Source: Clostridiales bacterium | Lineage (GTDB): Bacteria > Bacillota > Clostridia > Christensenellales > Aristaeellaceae | DNA: 64,000 nucleotides | Direction of reading: 5' to 3' | NCBI GenBank assembly: GCA_015056205.1 | Contig: SVGS01000013.1 | Coordinates: forward strand, 22,645 to 86,644 | Part shown: positions 8,779 to 19,200 of the stretch, in pieces | Layout of the letters: each line of letters starts with the position of its first letter | Position numbering within the stretch: position 1 is the first letter of the stretch | The notes under the pieces: generated by a model | What the model saw: only the letters and a program-made list of their open reading frames with translations | Told to the model about the DNA's origin: nothing | The model's database searches: none | Made by a program: the position numbers and the translations under genes

Positions 8779-9774
8779 TTAAACCTCGCCCAGGGTATCC
8801 CCGTCCAGAATGTGGCCGGGCACCTTGATCTGCCGGGGTACATGGCTTTCCGGATTCTCGATGTTGTCCATCAGAAGCGCCAGCGCCTCGCCGGCGATCG
8901 TCTCGTAATCCTGACAGTAGGTCGTGGGCCGGGGATTCATCAGCTGCGCCAGCTGAATGCCGTCGAAACCGATCAGGCTGACGTCCTCCGGCACCCGGAT
9001 CCCCGCGTTTTTCAGCAGCCATATGGCGCCGAGGCAGCTGTGATCATCCGGGCAGAGAATGCAGGTCGGCTTTTCCGGCAGCCGCAGCAGATCCAGAATC
9101 TTCCGGCAGCAATCCTCCGGATGATGGAAACGGCCGTCCACGACGTATCCGGAAGGAACGCGGATTCCCTGCTCCGCGCAGCCTTTATAGAACCCGGCCA
9201 GCCGCTCCTGGCTGACCGCGCCCCGCTCTCCCTGGATCAGGGCGACCCGCTGATGCCCTTTTTCCCGCACGCGGGCCACGATCTGCTCCATGCTGGCGCG
9301 GTTGTCGCTGGTCACGCAGTCGCATCCCTCATACAGGTGATCGATGATCACGGTGGGAATGCTGCTGGTCGCCAGCCGGATTACGCCGGCGGAATCAAAA
9401 TCCGCCTGGATCACGATCACCCCGTCCATGTTCCGTCTTCTGGCATGCTCGTAATAGGATTCCCGCGGCCGCTCCAGCTCCCGCCGGATAAAGGTCAGAT
9501 CGTATCCCCGCTCCTCCGCGCCCCGCCGGATCGCTTCGATCAGGGAACTGAAATATTCATGGCTCATCAGATCCTCATAGAGGATGCCGATGTTATGGGA
9601 CCGGGACGTTTTCAGCGTTTTCGCCGCGGCGTTGGGATAGTATCCCATCTCCCGGGCCGTCCGGCAGATCCTGGCCGTCCGCTCCTTGTTCTCATTCGTC
9701 AGCCCGTTGAGCGCGCGCGAAACCGTCGCCACGGACACGCCGCAGGCTTCCGCCACATCCTTCAGTCTGACCAT
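8779..9774 (-). CDS. LacI family transcriptional regulator
   Basis: A 331-residue repressor: helix-turn-helix at residues 1-25 (RLKDVAEACGVSVATVSRAL), hinge, then a periplasmic-binding-protein-like effector domain (NIGILYEDLMSHEYFSSLIE, VIQADF, DDHSCLGA). The frame stays open upstream to 9870, but the LacI fold begins at the methionine at 9774. The extra sequence contains the operator-like palindrome, so 9774 is chosen; a weak GGGGC lies 8 bases upstream. It heads the alpha-galactoside locus, being co-oriented and 75 bp before the coiled-coil gene. It probably controls that locus and itself with an imported sugar as inducer (inference). Confidence 0.92.
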   Translation of the reverse strand: MVRLKDVAEACGVSVATVSRALNGLTNENKERTARICRTAREMGYYPNAAAKTLKTSRSHNIGILYEDLMSHEYFSSLIEAIRRGAEERGYDLTFIRRELERPRESYYEHARRRNMDGVIVIQADFDSAGVIRLATSSIPTVIIDHLYEGCDCVTSDNRASMEQIVARVREKGHQRVALIQGERGAVSQERLAGFYKGCAEQGIRVPSGYVVDGRFHHPEDCCRKILDLLRLPEKPTCILCPDDHSCLGAIWLLKNAGIRVPEDVSLIGFDGIQLAQLMNPRPTTYCQDYETIAGEALALLMDNIENPESHVPRQIKVPGHILDGDTLGEV

Positions 9775-9822
9775 TCTGATCGCCCCTGTCTGATTCATGA
9801 AACCCGGTGTTTTCTGAAATTC

Positions 9823-9836
9823 TGCAATCGTTTGCA
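9823..9836. promoter_or_regulatory. LacI/CcpA-type operator palindrome
   Basis: TGCAATCGTTTGCA is a near-perfect palindrome centred on CG and fits the general LacI-family/cre pattern TGNAANCGNWWNCA. It lies 49 bp upstream of the LacI-family gene start. Autoregulation by that repressor or catabolite control by CcpA are both possible. Confidence 0.7.
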
Positions 9837-9880
9837 CCGATATGATAGCGCAACCCGGCTCCCCTGTCAATCACTCTGTG

Positions 9881-9916
9881 AAAAAAAAGAAACGATGGGG
9901 GGCATCCCCATCGTTC
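9881..9916 (-). terminator. Terminator of the potABCD operon
   Basis: On the minus strand AACGATGGGG (9906-9915) pairs with CCCCATCGTT (9890-9900 region) across a short loop, followed by a run of T (a-run 9881-9888 on plus). It sits directly after the potD stop and insulates the LacI locus from the pot operon. Confidence 0.9.
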
Positions 9917-9930
9917 CCGTTCCGCCGGAA

Positions 9931-11043
9931 TTATTTGGCGGACATGACCTTGATCCACAGTTCCGCCAGACGGGCCTGGAGTACCTGGGAGTCATGGAAG
10001 ATTTCATCCTTTTCATAGCCGAACCGGGGCAGATAGGCGGAGTTCCCCTCATAATCCCCGCCGGGGCCGGACAGCTCCTGCAGCACCCGGTCGTTCGGGG
10101 AAGCGTAGCCCACGTCGGCGGAGATGGCCAGGGCGGAATCATAGGACATGATGTGCTTGATGAACAGGTTCGCCAGCCGGGGATTCCTGGCGTTGGCTGG
10201 AATGACCATGGCGTCCACCGCGATATTGGTCCCCTGCTTCGGCGCGCAGAATTCCATGTTTTCGTTCTGGGAGATCGCATAGGCGGCGTCGCCGCTGTAA
10301 ATCAGCGCCAGCCAGCGGTATCCCTGGCTCATGTCCTCGATCACTTCGTCCGTCACGTAGAAGGGATTCACGGCGCTGTTCATCTTCAGCAGCCATTCAT
10401 ACGCGGCCTGAATTTCCTCTTCGTTTTCCGTATTGGCGGAATATCCCAGGGACTTCAGGGCGATCATGAACGCGTCCCGCTCGGAGTCATACATATCCGT
10501 ATGCCCCGCGTAGGCCGGATCCAGGAAGATCTCCCAGCCCTTTTCCTCCACGACGGCCGGATCGATCTTCGTCTTGTCATAGGCGATGCCCACGCTCTGC
10601 CAGAGGTAGGGCACGCTGTAGGTATTGTCCGGATCGTAACTCAGGTTCTTCACGCCCTCCGTCAGGCCGGAAAGATCCTCCTCGGTGATGATGCTTTTGT
10701 CCAGCGGCTGCAGCATGTTCTTCGCGATCAGCCGCTCCACCATATAGTCGCTCGGAACCAGAATGTCCCACGCGGAATCCCCCGCCTCGATCTGCGTATA
10801 CAGGATTTCATTGGATTCATAGGTCTTGTAATTGACGCGGCAGTTATATTTCTTCTCAAAACTGCGGATGACGTTCATCCCTTCGTCAATATACTCTCCC
10901 CAGTTATAGACGTTCAGCGTCGCGCCGCCGAAGTCCTCAGCCGCCTCGCCCAGGGCGGGGACCGCCGTCACAGCCAGGGAAAGGATCAGCAAAAGGGACA
11001 GGAAGCAGCGGGTCAGCTTCGGGGTATTCCGGTTCTTTTTCAT
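9931..11043 (-). CDS. potD: Spermidine/putrescine-binding protein PotD
   Basis: Extracytoplasmic polyamine receptor of the PotABCD importer, 370 residues. The mature start LNVYNWGEYIDEGM is the PotD hallmark, and YDIL-type (WDILVPSDYMV) and WALIYSGDAAYA segments follow. The signal peptide spans about residues 1-33 and ends near PALG; there is no lipobox cysteine, so the product is predicted soluble. Its ATG overlaps the potC stop by one base (TGATG). It is the last gene of the operon and is followed at once by a strong terminator. Polyamine specificity is by family; the exact ligand is unverified. Confidence 0.95.
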   Translation of the reverse strand: MKKNRNTPKLTRCFLSLLLILSLAVTAVPALGEAAEDFGGATLNVYNWGEYIDEGMNVIRSFEKKYNCRVNYKTYESNEILYTQIEAGDSAWDILVPSDYMVERLIAKNMLQPLDKSIITEEDLSGLTEGVKNLSYDPDNTYSVPYLWQSVGIAYDKTKIDPAVVEEKGWEIFLDPAYAGHTDMYDSERDAFMIALKSLGYSANTENEEEIQAAYEWLLKMNSAVNPFYVTDEVIEDMSQGYRWLALIYSGDAAYAISQNENMEFCAPKQGTNIAVDAMVIPANARNPRLANLFIKHIMSYDSALAISADVGYASPNDRVLQELSGPGGDYEGNSAYLPRFGYEKDEIFHDSQVLQARLAELWIKVMSAK

Positions 11044-11849
11044 CAGTATTGTTCCTCCTTTTTCATTCTCTTATCTTTCAGGTGCGGGATCAGGTTGGCC
11101 AGCACCAGAATGACGGTAACCACGATCACGATCACGGTGGAAAGGGCGTTCACGCTGGGATTGAAGCGCTTCATGGAATAGACGTACATGGAAATATTCT
11201 GGACATCCATGCCCGCGGTGAAGAAGGAAATCACGAAGTCGTCGAAGGACATGCTGAAGGCGATCAGGGCGCCGGAGAGAATGGCGGGATAGATCTGGGG
11301 AATAATCACCTTCGTCAGCGCCTTCCACGGGGTCGCGCCCAGATCCATGGCCGCCTCCGCCACATTGTCGTCCAGCTGGCGCAGCTTCGGCATCACGGAG
11401 AGAATCACGTAGGGAATGCAGAAGGTGATATGCGCCAGGGTCAGGGTGACGATGCTCCGCTGAATCTTCATGGACAGGAACAGGAGCATCAGGCTGATCG
11501 CCGTCACGATATCCGGATTCAGCACCGGCAGGTTGTTGACCTCCAGCACGATGCTCCGGATGATCCTTCTCGCCTTGGACAGGCCGATGGCGGCCACGGT
11601 TCCGATCACCGTGGAAACCACCGTCGCCACCACGGCGATGATGACGGTGTATTTGATGCTCTCCAGCATCTCCCGGTTGTTCACCATGCTCTCGTACCAC
11701 TGGAAGGAGAACCCGGTGAAGGCCGTCATGGACCGGCTTTCGTTGAAGGAAAAGACCATGACATACACGATTGGGAGATAAATGAACAGGAGCACCAGGA
11801 TCAGATAGCCGGAGGTGAAAAAGCGTCCGGCGGATTTTTTCTTTTTCAT
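11043..11849 (-). CDS. potC: Spermidine/putrescine permease PotC
   Basis: Second membrane subunit of the polyamine importer, 268 residues with six predicted helices. It starts with FFTSGYLILVLLFIYLPIVY and carries the EAA loop AAMDLGATPWKALTKVIIPQ followed by IYPAILSG. The fifth helix region FDDFVISFFTAG is typical of PotC. ATG at 11849 lies 4 bp after the potB stop and the stop overlaps potD. Confidence 0.95.
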   Translation of the reverse strand: MKKKKSAGRFFTSGYLILVLLFIYLPIVYVMVFSFNESRSMTAFTGFSFQWYESMVNNREMLESIKYTVIIAVVATVVSTVIGTVAAIGLSKARRIIRSIVLEVNNLPVLNPDIVTAISLMLLFLSMKIQRSIVTLTLAHITFCIPYVILSVMPKLRQLDDNVAEAAMDLGATPWKALTKVIIPQIYPAILSGALIAFSMSFDDFVISFFTAGMDVQNISMYVYSMKRFNPSVNALSTVIVIVVTVILVLANLIPHLKDKRMKKEEQY

Positions 11850-11852
11850 GGC

Positions 11853-12632
11853 CTAATCCTCCTCCGCGTTCCGGTCAATCTTCTTCGTCAGATACATGGA
11901 GGCGATAATGATCAGCGCCATGATCAGGGAGATCGCGCTGCCGAAATTCCAGTCTCCGGCGACGAGGAAGTATTTCTCGATCAGGTTGCCGATCAGCACG
12001 TAGTTGCCGCCGCCCAGCAGCTTCGGAATCACGAAGCTGGACACCGCCGGAAGGAAGACCAGCGTGATGCCGGAGATAATGCCCGGTACGCTCAGCGGCA
12101 GGGTAACCTTCAGGAAGGACTGCCACCTGTTGGCCCCCAGATCGTAGCTGGCCACCAGCAGATCCCGGTCCAGCTTCGAGATCGCGGTATGAATCTGGAT
12201 CACCATATAGGGCAGAAAATCGTATACCATGCCGATGAAAACCTTGGCCTCGCTCTCCAGATCGAAGTTCATCAGGATGCCGCGCCAGGCATAGGTCTTC
12301 AGCAGCATATTGATCCACATCGGCAGTGTCAGCAGCAGAATCATCAGCGTCTGGCGCTTCTCCGGCAGGTTGGCGATGAACAGCGCCGCCGGATAGCCGA
12401 TCAGAATGCAGAACACGGTGGTAATAAGGGCAATCCGCAGGGAGGTCCACAGCACCCGCAGGAAATCCGGATCCGAGAAGAAGCGGCTGAAATTCTCCAG
12501 CGTGAACTGGAAGGTCAGTGTGCCGTTTCCCGTCCGGGTCAGCGCGTAGAGCAGGATCATGATCATCGGCGCCACGATGAACACGGCGATCCACAGGATA
12601 TAGGGATAGCTCATTCGAACAAAGGATTTCAT
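11853..12632 (-). CDS. potB: Spermidine/putrescine permease PotB
   Basis: First membrane subunit of the polyamine importer, 259 residues. Six helices are visible, with [21 protein letters not shown] at the start and the ATPase-docking loop [20 protein letters not shown]. The ATG overlaps the potA stop codon (ATGA), so translation is coupled to the ATPase. Confidence 0.95.
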   Translation of the reverse strand: MKSFVRMSYPYILWIAVFIVAPMIMILLYALTRTGNGTLTFQFTLENFSRFFSDPDFLRVLWTSLRIALITTVFCILIGYPAALFIANLPEKRQTLMILLLTLPMWINMLLKTYAWRGILMNFDLESEAKVFIGMVYDFLPYMVIQIHTAISKLDRDLLVASYDLGANRWQSFLKVTLPLSVPGIISGITLVFLPAVSSFVIPKLLGGGNYVLIGNLIEKYFLVAGDWNFGSAISLIMALIIIASMYLTKKIDRNAEED

Positions 12633-14209
12633 GCGTCTACCACTTCCTTATGCATCACATGGATATCGTCCGGACCGAAGTCGAGGCCGATCCGGTCCCC
12701 GACCTCGTGGGTGGAAGTGGTTTCCACCTTGTATTCCCGGCCCCGGGTGGAGAAGGTGATCTCATAGGAGCCCTCCGTCACCTCGGCCGGATTGAAGTCG
12801 AACTTGACATCCGTGATTTCGATGCTGGAATCATCCTGCAGATTCCAGGCCTCGGCGCTGGCCCAGGTCTTCAGGTCGGTGGAAATGGCCATGGATTCCT
12901 GAATTTCGTCCGGGGTGATGAAGAAATCCAGCGCGGTAATGCCGATATTGTGCCGGTCATCCTCCACGTATTCCGGATGGATCACATAGACCTTGACGGT
13001 TACTTCCGTCTTCTTTTCCGTGCCGAAGGTAATGGAATACACCCCGGTGCGGTTTTCGATGTTGTGGCTGACCTTCGTCAGGGAGATATCCCGGCCCTCC
13101 TCGTCCCAGGCCTGGGCGTTGGCGATGGAGATGAAGTCCTTGTCCGTCATCTCCCGGTTCTCCAGGTCTTCCAGGTCCACATAGAAGTCGTTGGCGCTGA
13201 TCTTTTCCCCCGCCGCCTGATTGGTCAGGTCGTGCTGCGTCACCACGTTCATGTGAACCGTCTTGCTGGTGCCGGTCTGGGTTTCCACCATCAGCTCATA
13301 GTGGATGCCCTTGAAGATCACGCTCTTCACCGTGCCCCGCAGGACGCCGTCCCGGGGTTTGACGATATCGATATCCTCCGGGCGGATCAGAACGTCGACG
13401 GGCTCGTCGGGCCGGAAGCCGAAGTCCCGGCACTCGAAATTCTTCTCGTCGAAGCGGACCTTGTAATCCGCGGGCATCGTGCCGTCCACGATATTGCTCT
13501 CGCCGATAAAGCGCGCCACATAGGCGTTGACGGGCTCGTTGTAGATCTCCAGGGGCGTGCCGATCTGCACGATTTCCCCTTCCCGCATGACCACGATCTT
13601 GTCGCTCATGGTCAGCGCCTCTTCCTGGTCATGGGTGACGAAGATGAAGGTGATGCCGACCTCCTGCTGGATCCGCTTCAGCTCCCGCTGCATCTCCTTG
13701 CGGAGCTTCAGATCCAGGGCGCCCAGGGGCTCGTCCAGCAGCAGCACGTTGGGCTCGTTGACCAGCGCCCGGGCGATGGCCACCCGCTGCTGCTGGCCGC
13801 CGGAGAGCTTCGTGACATTGCGCTTTTCATATCCTTCCAGATTCACCAGCGAGAGCATCCGCTGCACCTTCTGGCGGATGATATCCTCCCCGGTCTTCTT
13901 GATCCGGAGGCCGAAGGCGATGTTTTCGTATACGTTCAGATGGGGAAAGAGGGCGTAGCGCTGAAACACCGTGTTGATCTCCCGGCGGTAGGGCGGCACG
14001 TTGTCGATGCACTTCCCGTCGAAAATCACGGTGCCCTCATCTTGTTCCAGGAAGCCGCCCAGGATCCGCAGCAGCGTCGTTTTTCCGCAGCCGGAAGGAC
14101 CCAGCAGCGTGACAAACTCATTCTCATAAATATTCAGGTTCACGCCCTTCAGCACGACCTGGCCGTCGAAGCTCTTGACAATGTTCTTGAACTCAATCAG
14201 TTTGCGCAT
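12629..14209 (-). CDS. potA: Polyamine ABC transporter ATPase PotA with an inserted two-repeat domain
   Basis: Cytoplasmic ATPase driving polyamine import, 526 residues against about 350-380 in ordinary PotA. Walker [10 protein letters not shown] is at residues 37-45, signature LSGGQQQR at 135-142, Walker B VLLLDEP at 155-161 and H-loop THD at 192-194. The C-terminal OB/TOBE region starts normally ([13 protein letters not shown], 271-283). The strand ending LMVET (306-310) is then interrupted by about 180 residues before the normal ending [20 protein letters not shown] resumes at 502. The insert holds two similar beta-rich units (about 337-410 and 424-497), each with an AxAW motif and a GxYxITF strand. 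This pattern is reminiscent of Ig-like surface modules, odd in a cytoplasmic ATPase. First gene of potABCD. Confidence 0.95.
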   Translation of the reverse strand: MRKLIEFKNIVKSFDGQVVLKGVNLNIYENEFVTLLGPSGCGKTTLLRILGGFLEQDEGTVIFDGKCIDNVPPYRREINTVFQRYALFPHLNVYENIAFGLRIKKTGEDIIRQKVQRMLSLVNLEGYEKRNVTKLSGGQQQRVAIARALVNEPNVLLLDEPLGALDLKLRKEMQRELKRIQQEVGITFIFVTHDQEEALTMSDKIVVMREGEIVQIGTPLEIYNEPVNAYVARFIGESNIVDGTMPADYKVRFDEKNFECRDFGFRPDEPVDVLIRPEDIDIVKPRDGVLRGTVKSVIFKGIHYELMVETQTGTSKTVHMNVVTQHDLTNQAAGEKISANDFYVDLEDLENREMTDKDFISIANAQAWDEEGRDISLTKVSHNIENRTGVYSITFGTEKKTEVTVKVYVIHPEYVEDDRHNIGITALDFFITPDEIQESMAISTDLKTWASAEAWNLQDDSSIEITDVKFDFNPAEVTEGSYEITFSTRGREYKVETTSTHEVGDRIGLDFGPDDIHVMHKEVVDA

Positions 14210-14267
14210 CGCTGTTCACTCCTTCTTATTGATAACGGTTCTTTTCGTTCCCCGGGGACGGTCAGGG

Positions 14268-16226
14268 TTACGACGCCGGGGTCGGCGCGGGCGTCGGGAC
14301 TTCCGGGGGAACCGCGGTTTCCGGGGCCGGAGGCGCTTCGGTCTCCGGAGCCTCCGCTTCCGAATTCTCCGCTTCCGGCGTCCGTCCCGTCTCCCACATC
14401 AGGTCGATCAGTTTCTGGTCCGCGCTGCCGCTGGGATACAGGCCGTGATCCCGCTGGAAGGCCTTGACCGCCTTCACCGTGTTGGCCAGCATCATCCCGG
14501 TGCATTTGCTGTCGTAATAGCCCAGCTCCTTCAGCTTCTTCTGCATCCAGTAGACGTTTTCGTTATCGCTCTTTTCCTTCAGGTTTTTCCCTTCCAGATC
14601 CGGTTTGTAGTCCGTCGCGAAGACCGGCTCCGGCGTGGGGCTTTCCTTGTAGACAAAGACCTTGTTCTTCCGGTCCCAGACGGGGAGCTCCCGGCGCAGG
14701 GCCGCCACCAGCTCCGGCTGGGAGGGCAGGTTTTCCACGATCGAGACCACCGTGCCGGCGCCCACGTTGTCATAGATCCACTTCGAATCCGCCACCGTCA
14801 GGCGGATGCAGCCGTGGCTGGCCCGGGAGCCCAGCATATTGACGCTCTTCGTGTTCACCGCCTTCAGATCCACCGCGTTGTAGATCACGGAATGGAAGGC
14901 GATCGACCCGTTGATCTTCGTCCAGTAGCGCGCGTAGCTGTTGCCCCACTTCGGGAAGGTGCACCAGTTGGCCTTGCGGCCGCTGAGTACCCAGTCCCCC
15001 GGATCGCTGGGCGTCGCCTTCATGCCTGTGGAACAGAGCATCTGGCGGGCGACGACCGTATATTCTCCGTTCTCATCCAGGCCGTAAACCGTGGTGACCT
15101 GGTTGGCCACGTCCACCGTGATTGCGAAGGGAACCGGAGTCGGTTCCGGAGTCGGCTTCGGGGTATCCTGGGGCAGGACGATCGCATAGTCATTGAAGAT
15201 CAGGTTCCAGGTGGTTTCATCCACCACGCCGTCCGCCTCCAGGGCGTTCTGGGACTGGATCTTTTTGACCGCCCGGGTGGTCTTGACCATGAAGTTGCCG
15301 CTGATCGGGCCGTCATAATAGCCCAGCGCCGCCATCCGCTCCTGCAGCTGCTTGACGAGCTTGCCGGTGGAGCCGTTTTTCAGCTTCTTCGTAAAGGGCA
15401 CCGGTTCCTCCGGCATGGGAACCGGGTTCTCCCGGGTGTCATCCACGAGATAGTGGGCCAGATCCGGGGCCGGGGTGGGCGTGGCCTTCGTCTTCGGCTC
15501 CTGGCTGGCATCCAGGGCGGCGGAAGAGAAGAGCACCTCCTGGGTATCCGGGTCCGCGATTCCGGTCCGGTCCAGGGCGTTGATCTTCTGGAAGGTGACC
15601 ACGGCGCTCTGGGTCACCTCGAGGTAATTGCCGCTGACCTTCGCCTTGTAGTATCCGAGCTCCATGAGGCGGGTCTGCAGCGCCTTGACGTCATCGCCCT
15701 TGGAGCCGTAGCGCAGGGGGCGGTAGCGGGTGCTGTAGAGCAGGGACTGGGTGCGGGCGTCCGCCACGCCCGTGGCCTCGAGGCCGAAATCCTTCTGGAA
15801 GGTGCGGACGGCCTCCCGGGTGCCTTCCCGGTAGCGGCCGGAAAGCTTCCCCGTATAGTACTTCATTTCCTTCAGGCGGGTCTGCAGAGCCTTGACGTCG
15901 TCTCCGTTGTCCCCGTATTTCAGAACCCGGACATCCTCCGTTTCGATCTCCAGATCGTCCCCGGACTCCTCCAGATCCATGGGCACCGATTCGGAGTCCG
16001 GGTTTCCGGTCTCCCCTTCTCCGTCGTCCCCGGGTCCTTCCGCGGGCGCCGCTTCGGCTTCCGGTTCTCCGTCCTCCCCGGGCCCTTCCAGAGGCACCGC
16101 CTCGGTCGCCGCTTCCTCGGCTTTTCCCGGCGCCTGGAGCGCCGGTACGAGGAGCAGGGCCGCCAGAACCAGGGCGCAGAGCGCGCAGAAGGTTCTGCCA
16201 AGGATTTTATCGATACGCTGGTTCAT
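14268..16226 (-). CDS. L,D-transpeptidase with four peptidoglycan-binding repeats
   Basis: Secreted cell-wall cross-linking enzyme, 652 residues. A signal peptide or anchor helix lies at about 14-36, then an acidic Glu/Pro linker to about residue 95. Three PG-binding modules precede the catalytic domain and one follows it. Each has the GDDVKALQTRLxELGYY pattern and an AVxxFQ helix. The YkuD catalytic core contains HSVIYN and SRASHGCIRL, with the nucleophile Cys in SHGC. A Pro/Thr/Ala tail ends the protein. Binding modules on both sides of the catalytic domain is an uncommon arrangement. It sits between the SdrD-B protein (24 bp upstream) and potA (58 bp downstream). Forms 3-3 cross-links or attaches proteins (family knowledge). 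Confidence 0.93.
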   Translation of the reverse strand: MNQRIDKILGRTFCALCALVLAALLLVPALQAPGKAEEAATEAVPLEGPGEDGEPEAEAAPAEGPGDDGEGETGNPDSESVPMDLEESGDDLEIETEDVRVLKYGDNGDDVKALQTRLKEMKYYTGKLSGRYREGTREAVRTFQKDFGLEATGVADARTQSLLYSTRYRPLRYGSKGDDVKALQTRLMELGYYKAKVSGNYLEVTQSAVVTFQKINALDRTGIADPDTQEVLFSSAALDASQEPKTKATPTPAPDLAHYLVDDTRENPVPMPEEPVPFTKKLKNGSTGKLVKQLQERMAALGYYDGPISGNFMVKTTRAVKKIQSQNALEADGVVDETTWNLIFNDYAIVLPQDTPKPTPEPTPVPFAITVDVANQVTTVYGLDENGEYTVVARQMLCSTGMKATPSDPGDWVLSGRKANWCTFPKWGNSYARYWTKINGSIAFHSVIYNAVDLKAVNTKSVNMLGSRASHGCIRLTVADSKWIYDNVGAGTVVSIVENLPSQPELVAALRRELPVWDRKNKVFVYKESPTPEPVFATDYKPDLEGKNLKEKSDNENVYWMQKKLKELGYYDSKCTGMMLANTVKAVKAFQRDHGLYPSGSADQKLIDLMWETGRTPEAENSEAEAPETEAPPAPETAVPPEVPTPAPTPAS

Positions 16227-16250
16227 GCTGAGTGATTCCTTTCGTTCCCT

Positions 16251-19200
16251 TTATTCTTTGCCGGCGGATCCGGTCCAGTTCTGCGTGGGAGCCTCGCCGT
16301 ACCCCGCGGGATAAACGCCCGCCGTGCGGCAGACGAAGCCCGCGTCCGCGTTGTAATTCGCCCGGGCGCTCTCCACCCGCACGGGATCCGAGACGGAGGA
16401 GGTTTCCTCCGTTTCCGCGAGGCAGGAGGCGATCAGGGCGGGAGACGCCCCGTGCCGGGTCGGCTTGACCTCCGGCGGCGGCGTGACCCGCAGGGTGTAG
16501 ACCGCGGGATAGACCTCCGTGAACCGGTAGAAGCCGTACGCGTCCGACACTGTGGAGGCGACAGGCTCGCCGTTCCGCAGCAGCTCGATGCGCACACCGG
16601 GCACGCCGGCTTCGCCCATGCCCTGCAGGCCGTCTCCGTTCAGATCCAGCCAGCAGAAGTCGCCCAAGGTGCCGGGCTGCACCGCGCCGATATCCAGATC
16701 CGCGAGATCCAGGCCCATGCGCAGGGCGATCGGATCCGAAACGCCGCGGCGGCCGTCCGTCTCCGTCAGAATCGATACGGGACCGGTGAGAAGCCGTTCA
16801 TCCCCCGGCTCGATTACCACGCAGCCCTCCGGCAGCTCCGCCTCGACGCGGTAGACTCCCGGCAGGAGGCGGCCAAAGCCATATGCGCCGCTTTCGCCCG
16901 TAATCATCGAGGCGAGTGCCGCGCCGCTTTCATCCCGGAGGGTAAGCGCCGCGCCGGAGAGCGGGACGATTTCCCCGCCCCGGTCGATCCAGGCCATGCC
17001 CTCCAGTCTGGTGAACCGGACGAGGCCCAGCAGCGGATCCTCCCGGCTGCCGTTTTCGGTAAGCGCGACGCCGGTCATGACCAGGAGGCCGTTTTCCTCC
17101 CGGAAGGTGCTGTCCCCCGCCTTCGCGGAGGCAACCGAATCATCCGGGGTAAAGGACAGGGCATAGGATCCGGGGATCAGGCCTTCCGAGCGGAAGATCC
17201 CCTGCCCGTCCGTAACGAGGGCCGCGTAAAGCCGACCGGTCCGCTCGTCCGTCAGGGCGACGGTATAGCCGGCGGGGGTCTGTTCCCCCGCGTCCAGGAG
17301 ACCGTTATTGTTTTCATCCAGCCAGACCCGGCCCTGCAGGGAGGCGGGCCGCACGCAGCCGAGCCCCTGTTCCTCCCACCGGGCGCCCATTTCCACCGGC
17401 AGGGAAACGGTCTGGGACGGAAGGCCCGGCGAAAGCGGCAGACTAAGCGCGTCCGTCCGGCTCAGCGCCATGCCCTCCGGGCAGGACACGGAAAGCGTCC
17501 ATGTATCCGGATGGATGCCGGTGATCGCCACCCGCCCGCCGGCGTCGCTCCGGACCTGCAGCGGCCGGAGATCCGCCCGGGAGGGCGTCAGCGTCAGCGT
17601 CAGGCCCGCCAGGGGCTCTTCGCCCTCTTCCTGCAGGCCGCTGCCGTTTCCGTCATGGAAGATTGAGGCGGTTATCCGGCCCAGGGTCAGCGCGCCGCAG
17701 AGCGGAGCCGTGACATGGGCGCCGGTGGCGAAATCAAACCAGTCGCCCCGGCCCTCGCGGGGGGATCCGGAGGCGGTGCCGCCTCCGGTGACCGTATTGC
17801 CTCCGGAGATCGTGTTCGGTACGGGAGCGAAGACCGCGTCCTCCGGCAGGATGTATTCCAGACAGTAGCGGCCGGGCATGACCGCGTCGAAGACGAAGGC
17901 GCCGTCCTCACCCACGGTTGCGCGGAAGGCTTCCCCTTCCCCGCTCATGAGCCGGACCGTCACCCCGGGCAGGCCCTGTTCGCCCGGATCCCGGAGACCG
18001 TTGTCGTTCCGGTCCGCGAACACCAGGCCCTCCACCGTGCCGGGAAGGATCATTCCCAGATCCAGGCCGGAGCGGTTCACCCCCAGCTCCACCCGGAAGG
18101 GATCGGAAACGCCTTCCCCGCCGGAAAGATTGCGCATCACATTGCCCTCTCCCGTCCGGGTGAAGGCATAGCCCGGCAGAGCCGTTGCCCGCAGGGTATA
18201 TTCTCCCGGAGGCACGCCGGGAATCTCGTACACGCCCTTGATATTGGTCTTGTCGGAGCCGGCGGCGTTCCCCTCCGCGTCCGTGAGGGTAACGGAGAAG
18301 CCGCTGACGATCTTTTCCTTTCCGTTTTTCGCGCCGGAAAAGTCATTGTCCATATAGACGGTGCCGGAGACCGTGGCCGGATAGATGACGCCCACGTTGA
18401 CCCGGCGGGTTTCCATATCCTGAAGGACAAAATCATTCCAGAAGTTCTCCCGGCGGCCGGCGCGGGCAGCGAAATGATTGCCCAGGGGATCCGTGACCAC
18501 CCGGGAGAAATCGCATCCGTCGTCCGGGAGCACCACCCGGATCCGGTAGGTGCCGCCCCGCAGGCTGGGCAGCGTATAGACGCCGTCCTCGCCGCTGAAA
18601 ACGGCGGCCAGCTCCTTTTCGGCGTTCGGCCGGCCGATGGCGACCTTGACGCCCTTCATCGGGAGCTCGCCCTCGTCGTACAGCCCGTTGTAATTCGCGT
18701 CCAGGAAGCAGAGGCCGGTGACGGAGCCGGAGGGAACGAAGCCGATATTCTGCTGGGGCAGATCCTCCCCGTCGCTGGTATCCATGGTCTTCGATCCCTT
18801 CGAAGCGCCCTCCCGGGTGATGATGGACCGGTTATCCCGGCCCTTCGCGCTGTAGCGGGTGAACATCATCCCCTCCGGGGTATAAGCGGTCAGGGTGTAG
18901 CCGCCGGGCTTCACCCGGGTGAAGGCATAGCGGCCCTCCGCGTCGCTGACGGTTTCGAAATGCAGGCCGTTCTTCACGCCGTCCAGGGTAATCCGGACGC
19001 CGGGAAGCCGGGCCTCCCCTGTCGCGTAAATGCCGTCCGCCTCGGTTTCCAGCCAGCAGAAGCCGCTGATCCGGACCGCGGGCAGAAGGCCTACGCCCCG
19101 CTCCGCCGTGGCGCCGGCCGGAAGGGAGAAGGCATCGCTCAGGGCGTCCGGCTCCGCAGTAACCGCCATGCAGTTCGAGGTCGGAAGGGTGGTTTTTCCT

